A stretch of DNA of 64,000 bases from Pseudomonas sp. R28(2017). Its GTDB lineage: Bacteria > Pseudomonadota > Gammaproteobacteria > Pseudomonadales > Pseudomonadaceae. Of this stretch, positions 1 through 7,696 are shown one piece after another; position 1 is the first letter of the stretch; every line of letters begins with the position of its first letter. Below the pieces are notes generated by a model that was given only the letters and a program-made list of their open reading frames with translations, was not told where the DNA came from and ran no database searches. The stretch is taken from the NCBI RefSeq assembly GCF_002112505.1, contig NZ_NEHW01000004.1, positions 62,001 through 126,000 of the forward strand, written 5' to 3'. The position numbers were made by a program, and so were the translations under genes.

Positions 1-674
1 GACACGGTGACCCCCGCCACCTGTTCGAGCATCGTCGCGCGGCCGTGGGTCAGGCTCATCAGGCAGGCCAGCATCGGTTTGGGCGAAGCCTGGCGCTGCA
101 TCCAGCGCATGGCTTCCTGGTGCTTGCTGGCATCGAAGCCCAGCTGCAGGGTCAGGAAGTCGGCGCCGGCGGCGAGTTTTTTCTCAGCCTTGAAGTACTG
201 TGCGCCGCCTTCTTCCTCGTGGTACTTGAACGGGTTCAGTGCCGCGCCCAGCAACCAGTGGGGGCAGGCCTGGCGCGCAATCAGCAAGGCCGCGACCGAC
301 TCCAGGTAGCGCACCGGGCGCTCACCGGGCTGGTGGCCGGGCAATCGGTCACCGGTGAGCAGCAGCAACTGGTTGAGGCCGGCGGCATCCATGCGCTGCA
401 GCTGGGCCAGAAGATGATGGCGCTCGCGATCCTTGCCAGAGAAGTGCGGCAAGGCCGGGAGCGGGGTGCTGAAGGAGGCGAGGGCATCCAGCGGCGACAT
501 GTCCAGCGGGCTGCCCACGCGGTCGCCGATGGCGACGGTCATGGGCCAGCCGCACACTTGGCCGCGGGCCATGATCGCCTCCATCGCGGCGAAACGTTCC
601 GCCGAGGGCTTGGGGACGAATTCCATGACGCAAACGAAGTGTTTTTCGCGCAGCGCGGCTTTCAGCAGGCTCAT
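1..674 (-). CDS. Methylenetetrahydrofolate reductase-like protein (partial)
   Basis: The gene reads leftward and leaves the window after 224 codons. It looks like a TIM-barrel flavoprotein of the MetF family, which reduces 5,10-methylene-THF to 5-methyl-THF, the methyl donor for methionine. Seen: a catalytic-type glutamate E18 in CVMEFVPK, the LLLLTGDR segment with D109, and ADFLTLQLGFD with Q177, matching the family's E/D/Q positions. The N-terminus is shorter than in housekeeping MetF, so this is probably a second, divergent copy. It diverges from the MetE-like gene at 903; the 228 bp between them hold two tandem MetR-like dyads, so methionine or homocysteine control of both is likely. The exact substrate is inferred from the family. 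Confidence 0.72.
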   Translation of the reverse strand, partial: MSLLKAALREKHFVCVMEFVPKPSAERFAAMEAIMARGQVCGWPMTVAIGDRVGSPLDMSPLDALASFSTPLPALPHFSGKDRERHHLLAQLQRMDAAGLNQLLLLTGDRLPGHQPGERPVRYLESVAALLIARQACPHWLLGAALNPFKYHEEEGGAQYFKAEKKLAAGADFLTLQLGFDASKHQEAMRWMQRQASPKPMLACLMSLTHGRATMLEQVAGVTV

Positions 675-800
675 GGCTCAAGGGCACCTGGCGTAGTCAG
701 GTTGGCATTGTGCGGCAGGTTATCGGTCGGGCTCATGTCTGAATACGTAGGGTGCTGCTCTGAACAAGACATTCAGGTTGGTCGGCATCATGAGCAATTC

Positions 801-834
801 TTGAGTTCATCTCAAATTTTATGAGTTTGTCTCA
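801..834. promoter_or_regulatory. Two tandem MetR-like operators (TGAG-N5-CTCA)
   Basis: Two dyads lie between the divergent MetF-like and MetE-like genes: TTGAGTTCATCTCAA at 801-815 and TGAGTTTGTCTCA at 822-834. Their centres are about 20 bp apart, two helical turns, as expected for a LysR-type tetramer. The form TGA(A/G)-N5-(T/C)TCA matches what is known of MetR sites. No metR gene is in the window. The assignment to MetR is inferred. Confidence 0.55.
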
Positions 835-902
835 GGGGCTCGCCGGCCGGAAAATGCCCTCATTCATTTCGGTACTTTTTTCAGAATTCTGAGGGACAAG
901 AC

Positions 903-1712
903 ATGGCACTGGCACACAACCTGGGCTTTCCACGCTTTGGCAGTGATCGCGAGCTGCGTGCCCGCCATTGGCAAGTGCAGAAAGACGCGGGCATCGAGCT
1001 GCTGCCAGTTGGCGATTTCGCCTGGTGCGACCAGCCGTTTGCGCAATGCTGGGAGCAGCTGTTCGACGAAGTGACTGAAGCCATGGCTTTGGGCCATGCA
1101 GTCAAGCCGGTGGTGATCGGCCCTTTGACCTACCTGTGGCAGGCCAGCAAAGGCAACGCCGACCTCGACGAGTTGGAACGCCTGCTGCCGCTGTATGACC
1201 TGGGCCTGAACCGCCTGGCTGCCCTGGGGGCCGAATGGGTGCAGATCGATGAGCCGATCCTGGCCCAGGAACTGCCGCAGGATTGGAAAAACGCTTTCGA
1301 ACGTGTCTATAACATCCTTCAGCGTGCACCGCTGAAGAAGCTGATCGCCAGCTACTTCGGTGGCCTGGAAGGCAACCTCGGCCTGGCCGTCAACCTGCCG
1401 GTCGATGGCCTGCACATCGACCTGGTACAGGCCCCCGATCAGTATCAGACCGTCCTCGACCGCATACCGGCCTACAAGGTGCTGTCGCTCGGCCTGGTCG
1501 ACGGCCGCAACGCCTCGCCATGCGACCAGGAAAATACCCTGGCCCTGCTGCGCGATGCCCACGACCGTCTGGGCGATCGGCTGTGGGTGGCCACAGCCTG
1601 CCCGTTACTGCACAGCCCGGTGGAGCAGGCCGTGCACAAGTGCCAGGAAGTCGCGCTGCTGGCCAAGGGCGTCAATGACGCGGCTGCCCGCGAGTTGCGC
1701 GCTACTGCCTGA
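903..1712 (+). CDS. Shortened MetE N-terminal-domain-like protein
   Basis: The 269 residues align end to end only with the N-terminal half of cobalamin-independent methionine synthase (full length about 760). Recognisable blocks are LGFPRFGSDREL, RARHWQVQKDAGIELLPVG, WVQIDEP, GLHIDLVQAPDQY and a final KCQEVALLAKGVND. Compared with E. coli MetE recalled from memory, three internal stretches of roughly 24, 60 and 19 residues are missing, all in frame, and the whole C-terminal zinc/homocysteine catalytic domain is absent. It therefore cannot be a methionine synthase by itself. The reading frame is intact, with a GAGGGACAAG ribosome site before ATG, and it shares a MetR-like control region with the MetF-like gene. 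It is either an eroding paralogue or a repurposed folate-binding domain. Confidence 0.65.
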   Translation: MALAHNLGFPRFGSDRELRARHWQVQKDAGIELLPVGDFAWCDQPFAQCWEQLFDEVTEAMALGHAVKPVVIGPLTYLWQASKGNADLDELERLLPLYDLGLNRLAALGAEWVQIDEPILAQELPQDWKNAFERVYNILQRAPLKKLIASYFGGLEGNLGLAVNLPVDGLHIDLVQAPDQYQTVLDRIPAYKVLSLGLVDGRNASPCDQENTLALLRDAHDRLGDRLWVATACPLLHSPVEQAVHKCQEVALLAKGVNDAAARELRATA

Positions 1713-2891
1713 TCAACGCTTGATCGCCAGTGCGACCCCTTGACCACCACCAATGCACAAGGTGGCCAGCCCTTTTTTGGCATCACGCTTGATCATTTCG
1801 TGCAGCAAGGTCACCAGCACCCGGCAGCCGGAAGCGCCAATCGGATGCCCCAGGGCAATCGCCCCGCCATTGACGTTGACCTTGCCGGCATCCCACTCCA
1901 GTGCCTTGCCCACCGCCAGCGCCTGTGCGGCAAAGGCTTCGTTGGCTTCGATCAGATCAAGGTCAGCCAGCTGCCAGCCGGCCTTGTCCAGGCAACGCTG
2001 GGTCGCCGACACCGGGCCAATGCCCATGATCGCCGGGTCTACCCCCGCACTGGCATAACCGGCAATCTTCGCCAGCACCGGCAGCCCCAGGGCGTGAGCC
2101 TTGCTGGCGCTCATCAGCAGCACTGCGGCGGCGCCGTCGTTGAGGCTGGAGGCGTTACCGGCGGTGACGCTGCCGTCTTTCCTGAACGCCGGGCGCAGCT
2201 TGGCCAGCGATTCGGCGGTGGTGTCCGGACGGGGTTGCTCATCACGGTCGAAGACTTTCGGTTCGCCTTTCTTCTGCGGCATCACGATCGGGGTGATCTC
2301 GTCCTTGAAGCGGCCTGCTTCGATCGCCGCGACGGCCTTGCGCTGCGACTCGGCGGCGAAGGCGTCCTGCTGCTCGCGGCTGAGGCCGTACTTGTCCACC
2401 AGGTTTTCGGCGGTGATGCCCATGTGGTAGTCGTTGAAGGCATCCCACAGGCCGTCGCTGATCATGCTGTCGATCAGCTGCCCATGGCCCATGCGCTGGC
2501 CAGTGCGTGCCGAAGGCATCACGTACGGGGCCAGGCTCATGTTCTCCTGGCCGCCGGCGATCACCACCTCGGCGTCACCGCAGCGGATCGCCTGGGCCGC
2601 CAGGTGCAGGGCCTTCAGGCCCGAGCCGCAGACCTTGTTCAGAGTCAGCGCCGGCACGCTGTAGGGCAGGCCGGCCTTGATCGCCGCCTGGCGCGCCGGG
2701 TTCTGCCCGGCACCGGCGGTGAGCACCTGGCCGAGGATCACTTCATCGACCAGGGCCGGGTCCAGCTGGGTCTGCTCCAGCAGCTGCTTGATCACCGCCG
2801 CACCGAGGTCGACGGCAGGCACAGTGGCCAGGGCTCCCTGGAAGCTGCCGATGGCGGTACGGGTTGCGGCGACGATGACCACGTCGTTCAT
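1713..2891 (-). CDS. Acetyl-CoA C-acetyltransferase (thiolase)
   Basis: This 392-residue protein has the usual length of biosynthetic thiolases, which condense two acetyl-CoA to acetoacetyl-CoA or cleave 3-ketoacyl-CoA. Seen: nucleophile C88 in NKVCGSG, H349 in [10 protein letters not shown] and C379 in CIGGGQG, the complete thiolase triad. The start chosen is the MNDVVIV methionine, because it is preceded by GGAGA at good spacing; an upstream in-frame ATG adds 19 unlikely residues. The stop codon abuts the end of the convergent MetE-like gene, with no visible terminator between. Cytosolic; likely role in acetoacetyl-CoA or short-chain fatty acid metabolism (AtoB/PhaA-like). Confidence 0.93.
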   Translation of the reverse strand: MNDVVIVAATRTAIGSFQGALATVPAVDLGAAVIKQLLEQTQLDPALVDEVILGQVLTAGAGQNPARQAAIKAGLPYSVPALTLNKVCGSGLKALHLAAQAIRCGDAEVVIAGGQENMSLAPYVMPSARTGQRMGHGQLIDSMISDGLWDAFNDYHMGITAENLVDKYGLSREQQDAFAAESQRKAVAAIEAGRFKDEITPIVMPQKKGEPKVFDRDEQPRPDTTAESLAKLRPAFRKDGSVTAGNASSLNDGAAAVLLMSASKAHALGLPVLAKIAGYASAGVDPAIMGIGPVSATQRCLDKAGWQLADLDLIEANEAFAAQALAVGKALEWDAGKVNVNGGAIALGHPIGASGCRVLVTLLHEMIKRDAKKGLATLCIGGGQGVALAIKR

Positions 2892-3078
2892 GTTGTTGTT
2901 CTCCGGGCAATGGGCGTAGTGCTGCCAGCATCGGCGGGTTTGGTTCATTTGTTAAGTTTGTTTTTCTTTGAGATTGATGTGAAAAGCAAATCAATGAGGC
3001 GCCCCGGCCGTTGAGCTAAGCTCAAGGGGTCATGCCTCGCACAGTGTTGTTCCTCTCAACTGATTGGAGCGTATCGCC

Positions 3079-3348
3079 ATGCGTATTCTCGTTCCCCTCG
3101 CTTTGCTGATTGCCAGCGGCTCGACCTTCGCCGCCACCCAATGCACCACGGCCGACAAAAGCACCTGGCAAGATCCGGAAAAGTTCCAGGCCCAGCTCAA
3201 GGAGCAGGGCTACAAGATCGACAAGTTCAAGGTCACCAAAGGCAACTGCTACGAGATCTATGGTGTCGACAAGGACGGCAAGAAGGTCGAGATCTACCAT
3301 GACCCGGTTACCGGCAAGGCGGTCAAGAGCGAAGTAGAAGGCTACTGA
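3079..3348 (+). CDS. PepSY-domain periplasmic protein
   Basis: A small secreted protein of 89 residues. The first about 18 residues (MRILVPLALLIASGSTFA) form a classical signal peptide ending in an Ala-X-Ala-like site. The rest resembles a single PepSY domain: QLKEQGYKIDKFKVTKGNCYEIYGVDKDGKKVEIYHDPVTGK, here read in two parts, the cofactor-like strand and the V-D-P-V-T-G-K ending typical of the family. PepSY proteins are thought to inhibit peptidases or sense periplasmic conditions. The start at 3079 is preferred over one five codons upstream because GGAG at 3066-3069 is about nine bases before it. Monocistronic; no specific partner is visible. Confidence 0.8.
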   Translation: MRILVPLALLIASGSTFAATQCTTADKSTWQDPEKFQAQLKEQGYKIDKFKVTKGNCYEIYGVDKDGKKVEIYHDPVTGKAVKSEVEGY

Positions 3349-3376
3349 TGCCAGCCGCAACGCTGGGTATTGCGCA

Positions 3377-3418
3377 AGGTGCATGTCGCAGGCGCCGAAC
3401 TTCTGTCGACATGCACCT
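3377..3418. repeat. 12-bp perfect inverted repeat between convergent genes
   Basis: AGGTGCATGTCG at 3377-3388 is followed after 18 bases by its exact complement at 3407-3418. It fills the gap between the PepSY gene (stop at 3348) and the convergent deiminase gene (stop at 3427). No run of T follows on either strand, so it is a strong hairpin but not a standard intrinsic terminator. It could act as a rho-assisted terminator or mRNA 3'-end stabiliser for both transcripts. Confidence 0.6.
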
Positions 3419-3426
3419 GGCGGCCT

Positions 3427-4536
3427 TCACACAGCCGGGCACTGGTGGGTGACGCAATGAATACCTCCACCTCCGGCCGCAATCGCATCGATATCCAGCT
3501 GCACGATAGCCCGCCCCGGATACAGCACGGCCAGCAACGCCCGGGCCTTTTCATCGGCCTGTGCATCACCGAACTGCGGTGCGATCACCGCGCCGTTGAT
3601 CACGAAGTAGTTGATATACCCCGCTGCAAAGTCGCTATTGCCCTGGCTGAACCTGTTGCGCCGCCCCTGCATGGGCGGTGATACCACATGTACCTGCAAA
3701 CGCCTGCCTTCGGCATCGGTGGCTTGCTTGAGTATCGCCAGGTGCTTGCGCGTCACCGCGTGATCATAGGAATCCGGGTCGTTGTCCAGGTTGGCGATCA
3801 CCACCCCCGGGCGCACGAAGCGGGCATAGAAATCCACATGCCCGTCAGTGATGTCTTCCCCGGCGATTCCCGGCAGCCAGATGATCTTGCTCAACCCCAG
3901 GCGTGCCTTGAGCTCTGCCTCGACGTCGGCCTTGCTCCAGCCCGGGTTGCGGTTGGCATTGACCCAGCTGCTCTCGGTCATGATGCCGGTGCCATGGCCG
4001 TCCACCTCGATGGCGCCGCCTTCGCCCACCAGCTCGCTGCGCTGATAGCGGGCGCCAGCCAGGGTGGCGACGCGCCTGGCCAGCTGCGCGTCGTTGCGGT
4101 GGCGTTGCTTGTTGCCCCAGCCATTGAAGTTGAAGTCGACCGTAGCGAGGGCACCGTCATCGTCGACGACGAAGTTGGCGCCGATGTCGCGCATCCAGAT
4201 GTCGTCCAGGTTGCATTCGACGAACTGGGTGTTGGGGCTGGCGCAGTGCCGTTCGGCCAGTTCGCGTTCAGCGGGGCGGCAGAAGACGGTCACTGGCTGG
4301 TAGCGGGCGATGGCCTGGGCGATGCGGCCCTGGGCAGCTTGCACGTCGGCGGTGAAGTCCTCCCAAATGGCTTTCTGGGCACCAAAGGCGATGAACGCAC
4401 GCTGCTGCGGCTCGCCTTCGTCGGGCATGAACCAGCGCCCGGGCTCCTCGGCGCGGGCCAGGCCCAGCGGCAGGCCAAGGCCGGCACCCAGGCCTGTGAC
4501 CAGTGACAGTTGCAGGAAGGTTCTACGGCTGGGCAT
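3427..4536 (-). CDS. Tat-exported agmatine deiminase-family protein (Agu2A'-like)
   Basis: A 369-residue member of the porphyromonas-type peptidylarginine/agmatine deiminase family, which hydrolyses a guanidino group to a ureido group plus ammonia. The N-terminus has a twin-arginine signal (SRRTFLQLSL, then a hydrophobic stretch ending ARA), so the folded protein is predicted to be periplasmic. Family residues are present: DDIWMRDIGANF, GGAIEVDGHGT, DGHVDFYARF and the nucleophile C361 in GGGGIHCVTH. It is the last gene of a four-gene operon, three bases after the polyamine-binding protein, together with a second, cytosolic deiminase. The order deiminase, amidase, binding protein, secreted deiminase matches the agu2ABCA' operon I recall from P. 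aeruginosa. Substrate is inferred as agmatine. Confidence 0.85.
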   Translation of the reverse strand: MPSRRTFLQLSLVTGLGAGLGLPLGLARAEEPGRWFMPDEGEPQQRAFIAFGAQKAIWEDFTADVQAAQGRIAQAIARYQPVTVFCRPAERELAERHCASPNTQFVECNLDDIWMRDIGANFVVDDDGALATVDFNFNGWGNKQRHRNDAQLARRVATLAGARYQRSELVGEGGAIEVDGHGTGIMTESSWVNANRNPGWSKADVEAELKARLGLSKIIWLPGIAGEDITDGHVDFYARFVRPGVVIANLDNDPDSYDHAVTRKHLAILKQATDAEGRRLQVHVVSPPMQGRRNRFSQGNSDFAAGYINYFVINGAVIAPQFGDAQADEKARALLAVLYPGRAIVQLDIDAIAAGGGGIHCVTHQCPAV

Positions 4537-4539
4537 GGC

Positions 4540-5625
4540 TTAGTCCTGTGCGGTCTTGAAGCGGGTCCACACACGCATGCGTGCTCGCATGTCGGCCTGT
4601 GGAATGTCGCGGCCCGGGATCAGGCGGGCGTAAGTGGCTTCGTCGAGGTAGATGTCGGGGTTGTCGCGCATGCGCGGGTCCACGGCCTGGCGCGCTTTGG
4701 CGCTGGCCGTGGGGTAGCCGGTGAAGTTGCTGATGGCGGCCATGTTTGCCGGGCGCATGACGAAGTTGATGAAACGATAGGCGTATTCCGGGTGCTGGGC
4801 ATCGGCCGGGATGGCCATGGTGTCCATCCATACCGTGGTGCCTTGGCGCGGTACCCGGTACTGGAAGTCGAGGTGCTTGCCGGCAGCGTCGGCGGCGCGC
4901 TGGGCCTGGACCACGTCACCACTGTAGCCCAGCGACAGGCACAGGTTCTCGTTGACCAGCTCGGTCACCGGTTGCGACTGGAACTTGCGGATATACGGGC
5001 GCACCGCCTTGAGCAGCTCGCTGGCGGCGGCCAGGTCTTCACGCTTGGCGCTGCGCGGTTCGCGGCCCAGATAATTGAGCACCACGGCCAGTACTTCGTC
5101 AGGCGAGTCGATCATCGAGATGCCGCAATCGGCGAACTTGGCCGCCAGCTCCGGTTTGAACAGCAGGTCGAGGTTTTCCAGCGGTGCATCGGGCATGCGC
5201 TGGCGGACCTTGTCGGCATTCGCGGTCAGGCCGATGGTGCCCCAGGTGTAGGGCACGGTCGCCTGGCTGGCCTTGGGGTATTGCGCGTGCAGCTTGCGCA
5301 GGCCGGGCTCGATATCGTCGAGTGCCTCCAGGCGACCGGGGTCCAGTGGCTGCAGGCTGCCGGCACGCATCAGCCGTTCTGCCACGGTGTCGCCGGGGAA
5401 CACCAGGTCGTAGCCACTGCGCCCGGACATCAGCTTGGCTTCGAGGACCTCGCTGCCGTCCATCACGTCATAGATCACCTGGATACCGGTTTCGGCGGTG
5501 AACTGTTTGAGGGTGTCCTCAGCGAAGTAATCTGCCCAGTTGTACAGGCGCAGGGTAGGCGGGTCGGCCTGGGCCTGGCTGGCGCAAATGGCCAGGGCCA
5601 GTGCAGCGATAACGTGGCGTTTCAT
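4540..5625 (-). CDS. Periplasmic polyamine-type substrate-binding protein (Agu2C-like)
   Basis: A 361-residue protein of the PotD/PotF/SpuD family. Residues 1-20 are a signal peptide ending ASQAQA. Next comes LRLYNWADYF, the opening strand and ligand-contact motif of putrescine/spermidine-binding proteins, and later VPYTWGTIGL, SMIDSPDEV and GYSGDVVQA, all family hallmarks. No permease or ATPase genes accompany it, so it either feeds a transporter encoded elsewhere or acts as a periplasmic sensor or carrier. It lies two bases after aguB and three before the exported deiminase. Within an agmatine operon the natural ligand is likely agmatine or putrescine; the sequence alone cannot decide. Confidence 0.85.
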   Translation of the reverse strand: MKRHVIAALALAICASQAQADPPTLRLYNWADYFAEDTLKQFTAETGIQVIYDVMDGSEVLEAKLMSGRSGYDLVFPGDTVAERLMRAGSLQPLDPGRLEALDDIEPGLRKLHAQYPKASQATVPYTWGTIGLTANADKVRQRMPDAPLENLDLLFKPELAAKFADCGISMIDSPDEVLAVVLNYLGREPRSAKREDLAAASELLKAVRPYIRKFQSQPVTELVNENLCLSLGYSGDVVQAQRAADAAGKHLDFQYRVPRQGTTVWMDTMAIPADAQHPEYAYRFINFVMRPANMAAISNFTGYPTASAKARQAVDPRMRDNPDIYLDEATYARLIPGRDIPQADMRARMRVWTRFKTAQD

Positions 5626-5627
5626 GC

Positions 5628-6524
5628 TCAGGCCCTCAGGTTGTGTGGGTGCTTGCCGTCCAGGGTCAGCAACGGGGCGTACATTTCCGGGCGGCGGTCG
5701 CGGTAGATGCCCCAGCTCAGTCGGTCTTCGCGCATGCGTGCGAGGTCCAGGTCGTGCAGCCAGATGCCGCTGCTGTCGCGGTCGGCTTCGGCGAGCATGG
5801 CGCCCTTGTGGTCGCAGATGAACGATGAGCCGTAGAAGCGCATGCTCAGTGATTCATCGCTCTGGGCCACTTCCACACCGACGCGGTTGGCGGCCACCAC
5901 GGGCAACAGGTTGGCGGCGGCATGGCCGCGCATGGCGACCTGCCAATGGTCGCGCGAGTCCAGCCCGGCGCAGCCGGGCTCGGAGCCGATGGCGGTGGGG
6001 AACAACAGCACCTCGGCGCCCATCAGCGCCAGGCAGCGGGCCGTTTCGGGGAACCACTGGTCCCAGCAGATGCCGATGCCCAGGCGGCCAAAGGCGGTGT
6101 CCCAGACCTTGAAGCCGGTGTCGCCGGGGCTGAAGTACTCCTTCTCCTGGTAGCCGATGGCGTTGGGGATATGGGTCTTGCGGTACACCCCAAGCAACTG
6201 GCCGTCGGCATCGGCCACGGTCAGCGAGTTGAAGAAGGCATTGCCGGCCTGTTCGTACCAGCTCAGCGGCAGCACCACGCCCAGCTCGCCGGCCAGGGCG
6301 GCGAAACGCTGGAGGATCGGGCTGTTCGGGTAAGGTTCGGCCAGCGCCTGGTGCTTGTGGTCCTGCTCGATGCAGAAGTAGGGCGTGGCGAACAGCTCTT
6401 GCAGCAGGATCACCTGCGCGCCATCGGCGGCGGCCTGGCGGACCAGTTGCTCGGCGCGGTCCAGGTTGTCGGGCAGGTTCCAGCTGCAGGGCATCTGGGT
6501 GGTGGCGATACGCAGCAGGCTCAT
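5628..6524 (-). CDS. aguB: N-carbamoylputrescine amidase
   Basis: A 298-residue nitrilase-superfamily enzyme that hydrolyses N-carbamoylputrescine to putrescine, carbon dioxide and ammonia in the cytosol. The nitrilase triad is visible as E43 (LLQELFATPYF), K116 (YRKTHIPN) and C153 (GICWDQWFPE). CWDQWFPE is the form typical of carbamoylputrescine amidases rather than of other nitrilases. The start overlaps the upstream deiminase stop by four bases (ATGA), indicating translational coupling. Together with the deiminase it turns agmatine into putrescine. It could be the second, agu2-type copy rather than the primary aguB. Confidence 0.93.
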   Translation of the reverse strand: MSLLRIATTQMPCSWNLPDNLDRAEQLVRQAAADGAQVILLQELFATPYFCIEQDHKHQALAEPYPNSPILQRFAALAGELGVVLPLSWYEQAGNAFFNSLTVADADGQLLGVYRKTHIPNAIGYQEKEYFSPGDTGFKVWDTAFGRLGIGICWDQWFPETARCLALMGAEVLLFPTAIGSEPGCAGLDSRDHWQVAMRGHAAANLLPVVAANRVGVEVAQSDESLSMRFYGSSFICDHKGAMLAEADRDSSGIWLHDLDLARMREDRLSWGIYRDRRPEMYAPLLTLDGKHPHNLRA

Positions 6525-7561
6525 GCTTGCACCTGCGGCTGCTGCTGGGTGATGCAGTGGATGCCGCCGCCGCCGTGGGCGATGGCATCGATGCGCACCG
6601 GCACGATTTCGCGGCCCGGGAAGGCATGGGCAAGTTGTTCGGCGGCGTCCTGGTCGGCGGCGATGCCGTAGGCCGGCATGATGATCGCGCCGTTGGCGAT
6701 GTAGAAGTTGGTGTAGGACGCGCAGAACACTTCAGCGTCCTGATCGACGGCGGCGCTGGCCTCGAACAGGTCGAGCAGCTCGAAATGCCGGCCTTGGGCG
6801 TCGGTGGCGAGCTCCAGTGCGCGGCGGTTCTCGCGGACCACTTCGGCGTAGACCGAGCCATGCTCGTGGGTGGCATCGACCAGCAGCACACCTGGGCGGG
6901 CGAAGGCGCACACGCCATCGACATGGCCGTCGGTCATGTCGCCCGTGACGTACTGCGGGTCGCCGGGCAGCCAGATGGTCTTGCTGATGCCCAGATGGCG
7001 GGCGAAGCAGGCTTCGAAGTCTGCCTTGTCGATACCCGGGTTGCGGTTGGGGTTGAGCAGCACCGATTCGGTGGTGATCAGGGTGCCTTCGCCATCGACA
7101 TGAATCGCGCCGCCTTCGTTGCACAACGGGGTGCTGAAACCGCCCAGGCCCAGGTGGTCGAGGATGCGTCGGCCGAGGCTGCGGTCCTGGCTGTGTTGCG
7201 ATTTCCCGCCCCAGGCATTGAAGCGCCAACTCAGCCCGGCCAAGCCGTGCTGTGGGTGGCAGATGAAGCTCGGGCCACTGTCTCGGCACCAGCTGTCGTC
7301 CACGGCCAGCTCGATCAGTTCGATGTTGGCGCCGCACAGGGCGCGGGCACTGTGCAGGGCCGATGGATCGACGACCATCTTCACCGGCTCGAAGCGAGCG
7401 ATGGCGGCTGCCACGCGAGCATAATCGCGCTGCACATCGGCCAGGCTGACGCGCCAGCCGCTTTCCCACAGCGCCTGGTTGTGTGGCCAGACCATCCAGG
7501 TTGCCGCGTGGCGGGCCCATTCGGCAGGCATACGCCAGCCGCTGTCGAGGGACAGGTGCAT
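6521..7561 (-). CDS. aguA: Agmatine deiminase (cytosolic)
   Basis: A 346-residue enzyme converting agmatine to N-carbamoylputrescine and ammonia. Diagnostic segments are MPAEWARHAATWMVWP near the start, DDSWCRDSGPSF, GGAIHVDGEG, MTDGHVDGVCAFARPG and the catalytic C336 in HGGGGIHCITQQ. Unlike the last gene of the operon it has no signal peptide. The start is the methionine preceded by GGAGTT; a frame extension of 11 codons upstream lacks a ribosome site. It is the first gene of the operon and is divergent from a LysR regulator 135 bp away, which is the likely agmatine-responsive activator. It overlaps aguB by four bases. Confidence 0.93.
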   Translation of the reverse strand: MHLSLDSGWRMPAEWARHAATWMVWPHNQALWESGWRVSLADVQRDYARVAAAIARFEPVKMVVDPSALHSARALCGANIELIELAVDDSWCRDSGPSFICHPQHGLAGLSWRFNAWGGKSQHSQDRSLGRRILDHLGLGGFSTPLCNEGGAIHVDGEGTLITTESVLLNPNRNPGIDKADFEACFARHLGISKTIWLPGDPQYVTGDMTDGHVDGVCAFARPGVLLVDATHEHGSVYAEVVRENRRALELATDAQGRHFELLDLFEASAAVDQDAEVFCASYTNFYIANGAIIMPAYGIAADQDAAEQLAHAFPGREIVPVRIDAIAHGGGGIHCITQQQPQVQA

Positions 7562-7675
7562 AGTGAACTCCGATCTATTAAGGATTTTTATCAACGAAGC
7601 CCGCCGTCGCGGGTGTTGGTGTCCATGCTATGGCTATGAAGTGGTGGCGACAAACGATAGATTTAGCCCATATCT

Positions 7676-7692
7676 GATTAGCAAGGCTTATC
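7676..7692. promoter_or_regulatory. Possible LysR-type operator in the agu-lysR intergenic region
   Basis: GATTAGC at 7676-7682 and GCTTATC at 7686-7692 form a near-perfect dyad with three bases between, just before the LysR start at 7697. A second loose dyad (AGAT...ATCT) lies about 15 bases upstream. LysR regulators often bind such T-N11-A dyads and repress their own gene. The assignment rests only on position and symmetry. Confidence 0.3.
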
Positions 7693-7696
7693 GATC

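Noticed and set aside
903..1712. Calling the MetE-like gene a frameshifted pseudogene
   Set aside because: All deletions are in frame and the open frame, ribosome site and stop are intact, so it is kept as a coding gene of changed function or early decay.
1740..3014. Long open frame on the plus strand opposite the thiolase gene
   Set aside because: It is a mirror of a high-GC gene with a full catalytic triad on the other strand; its translation has no recognisable family and no ribosome site.
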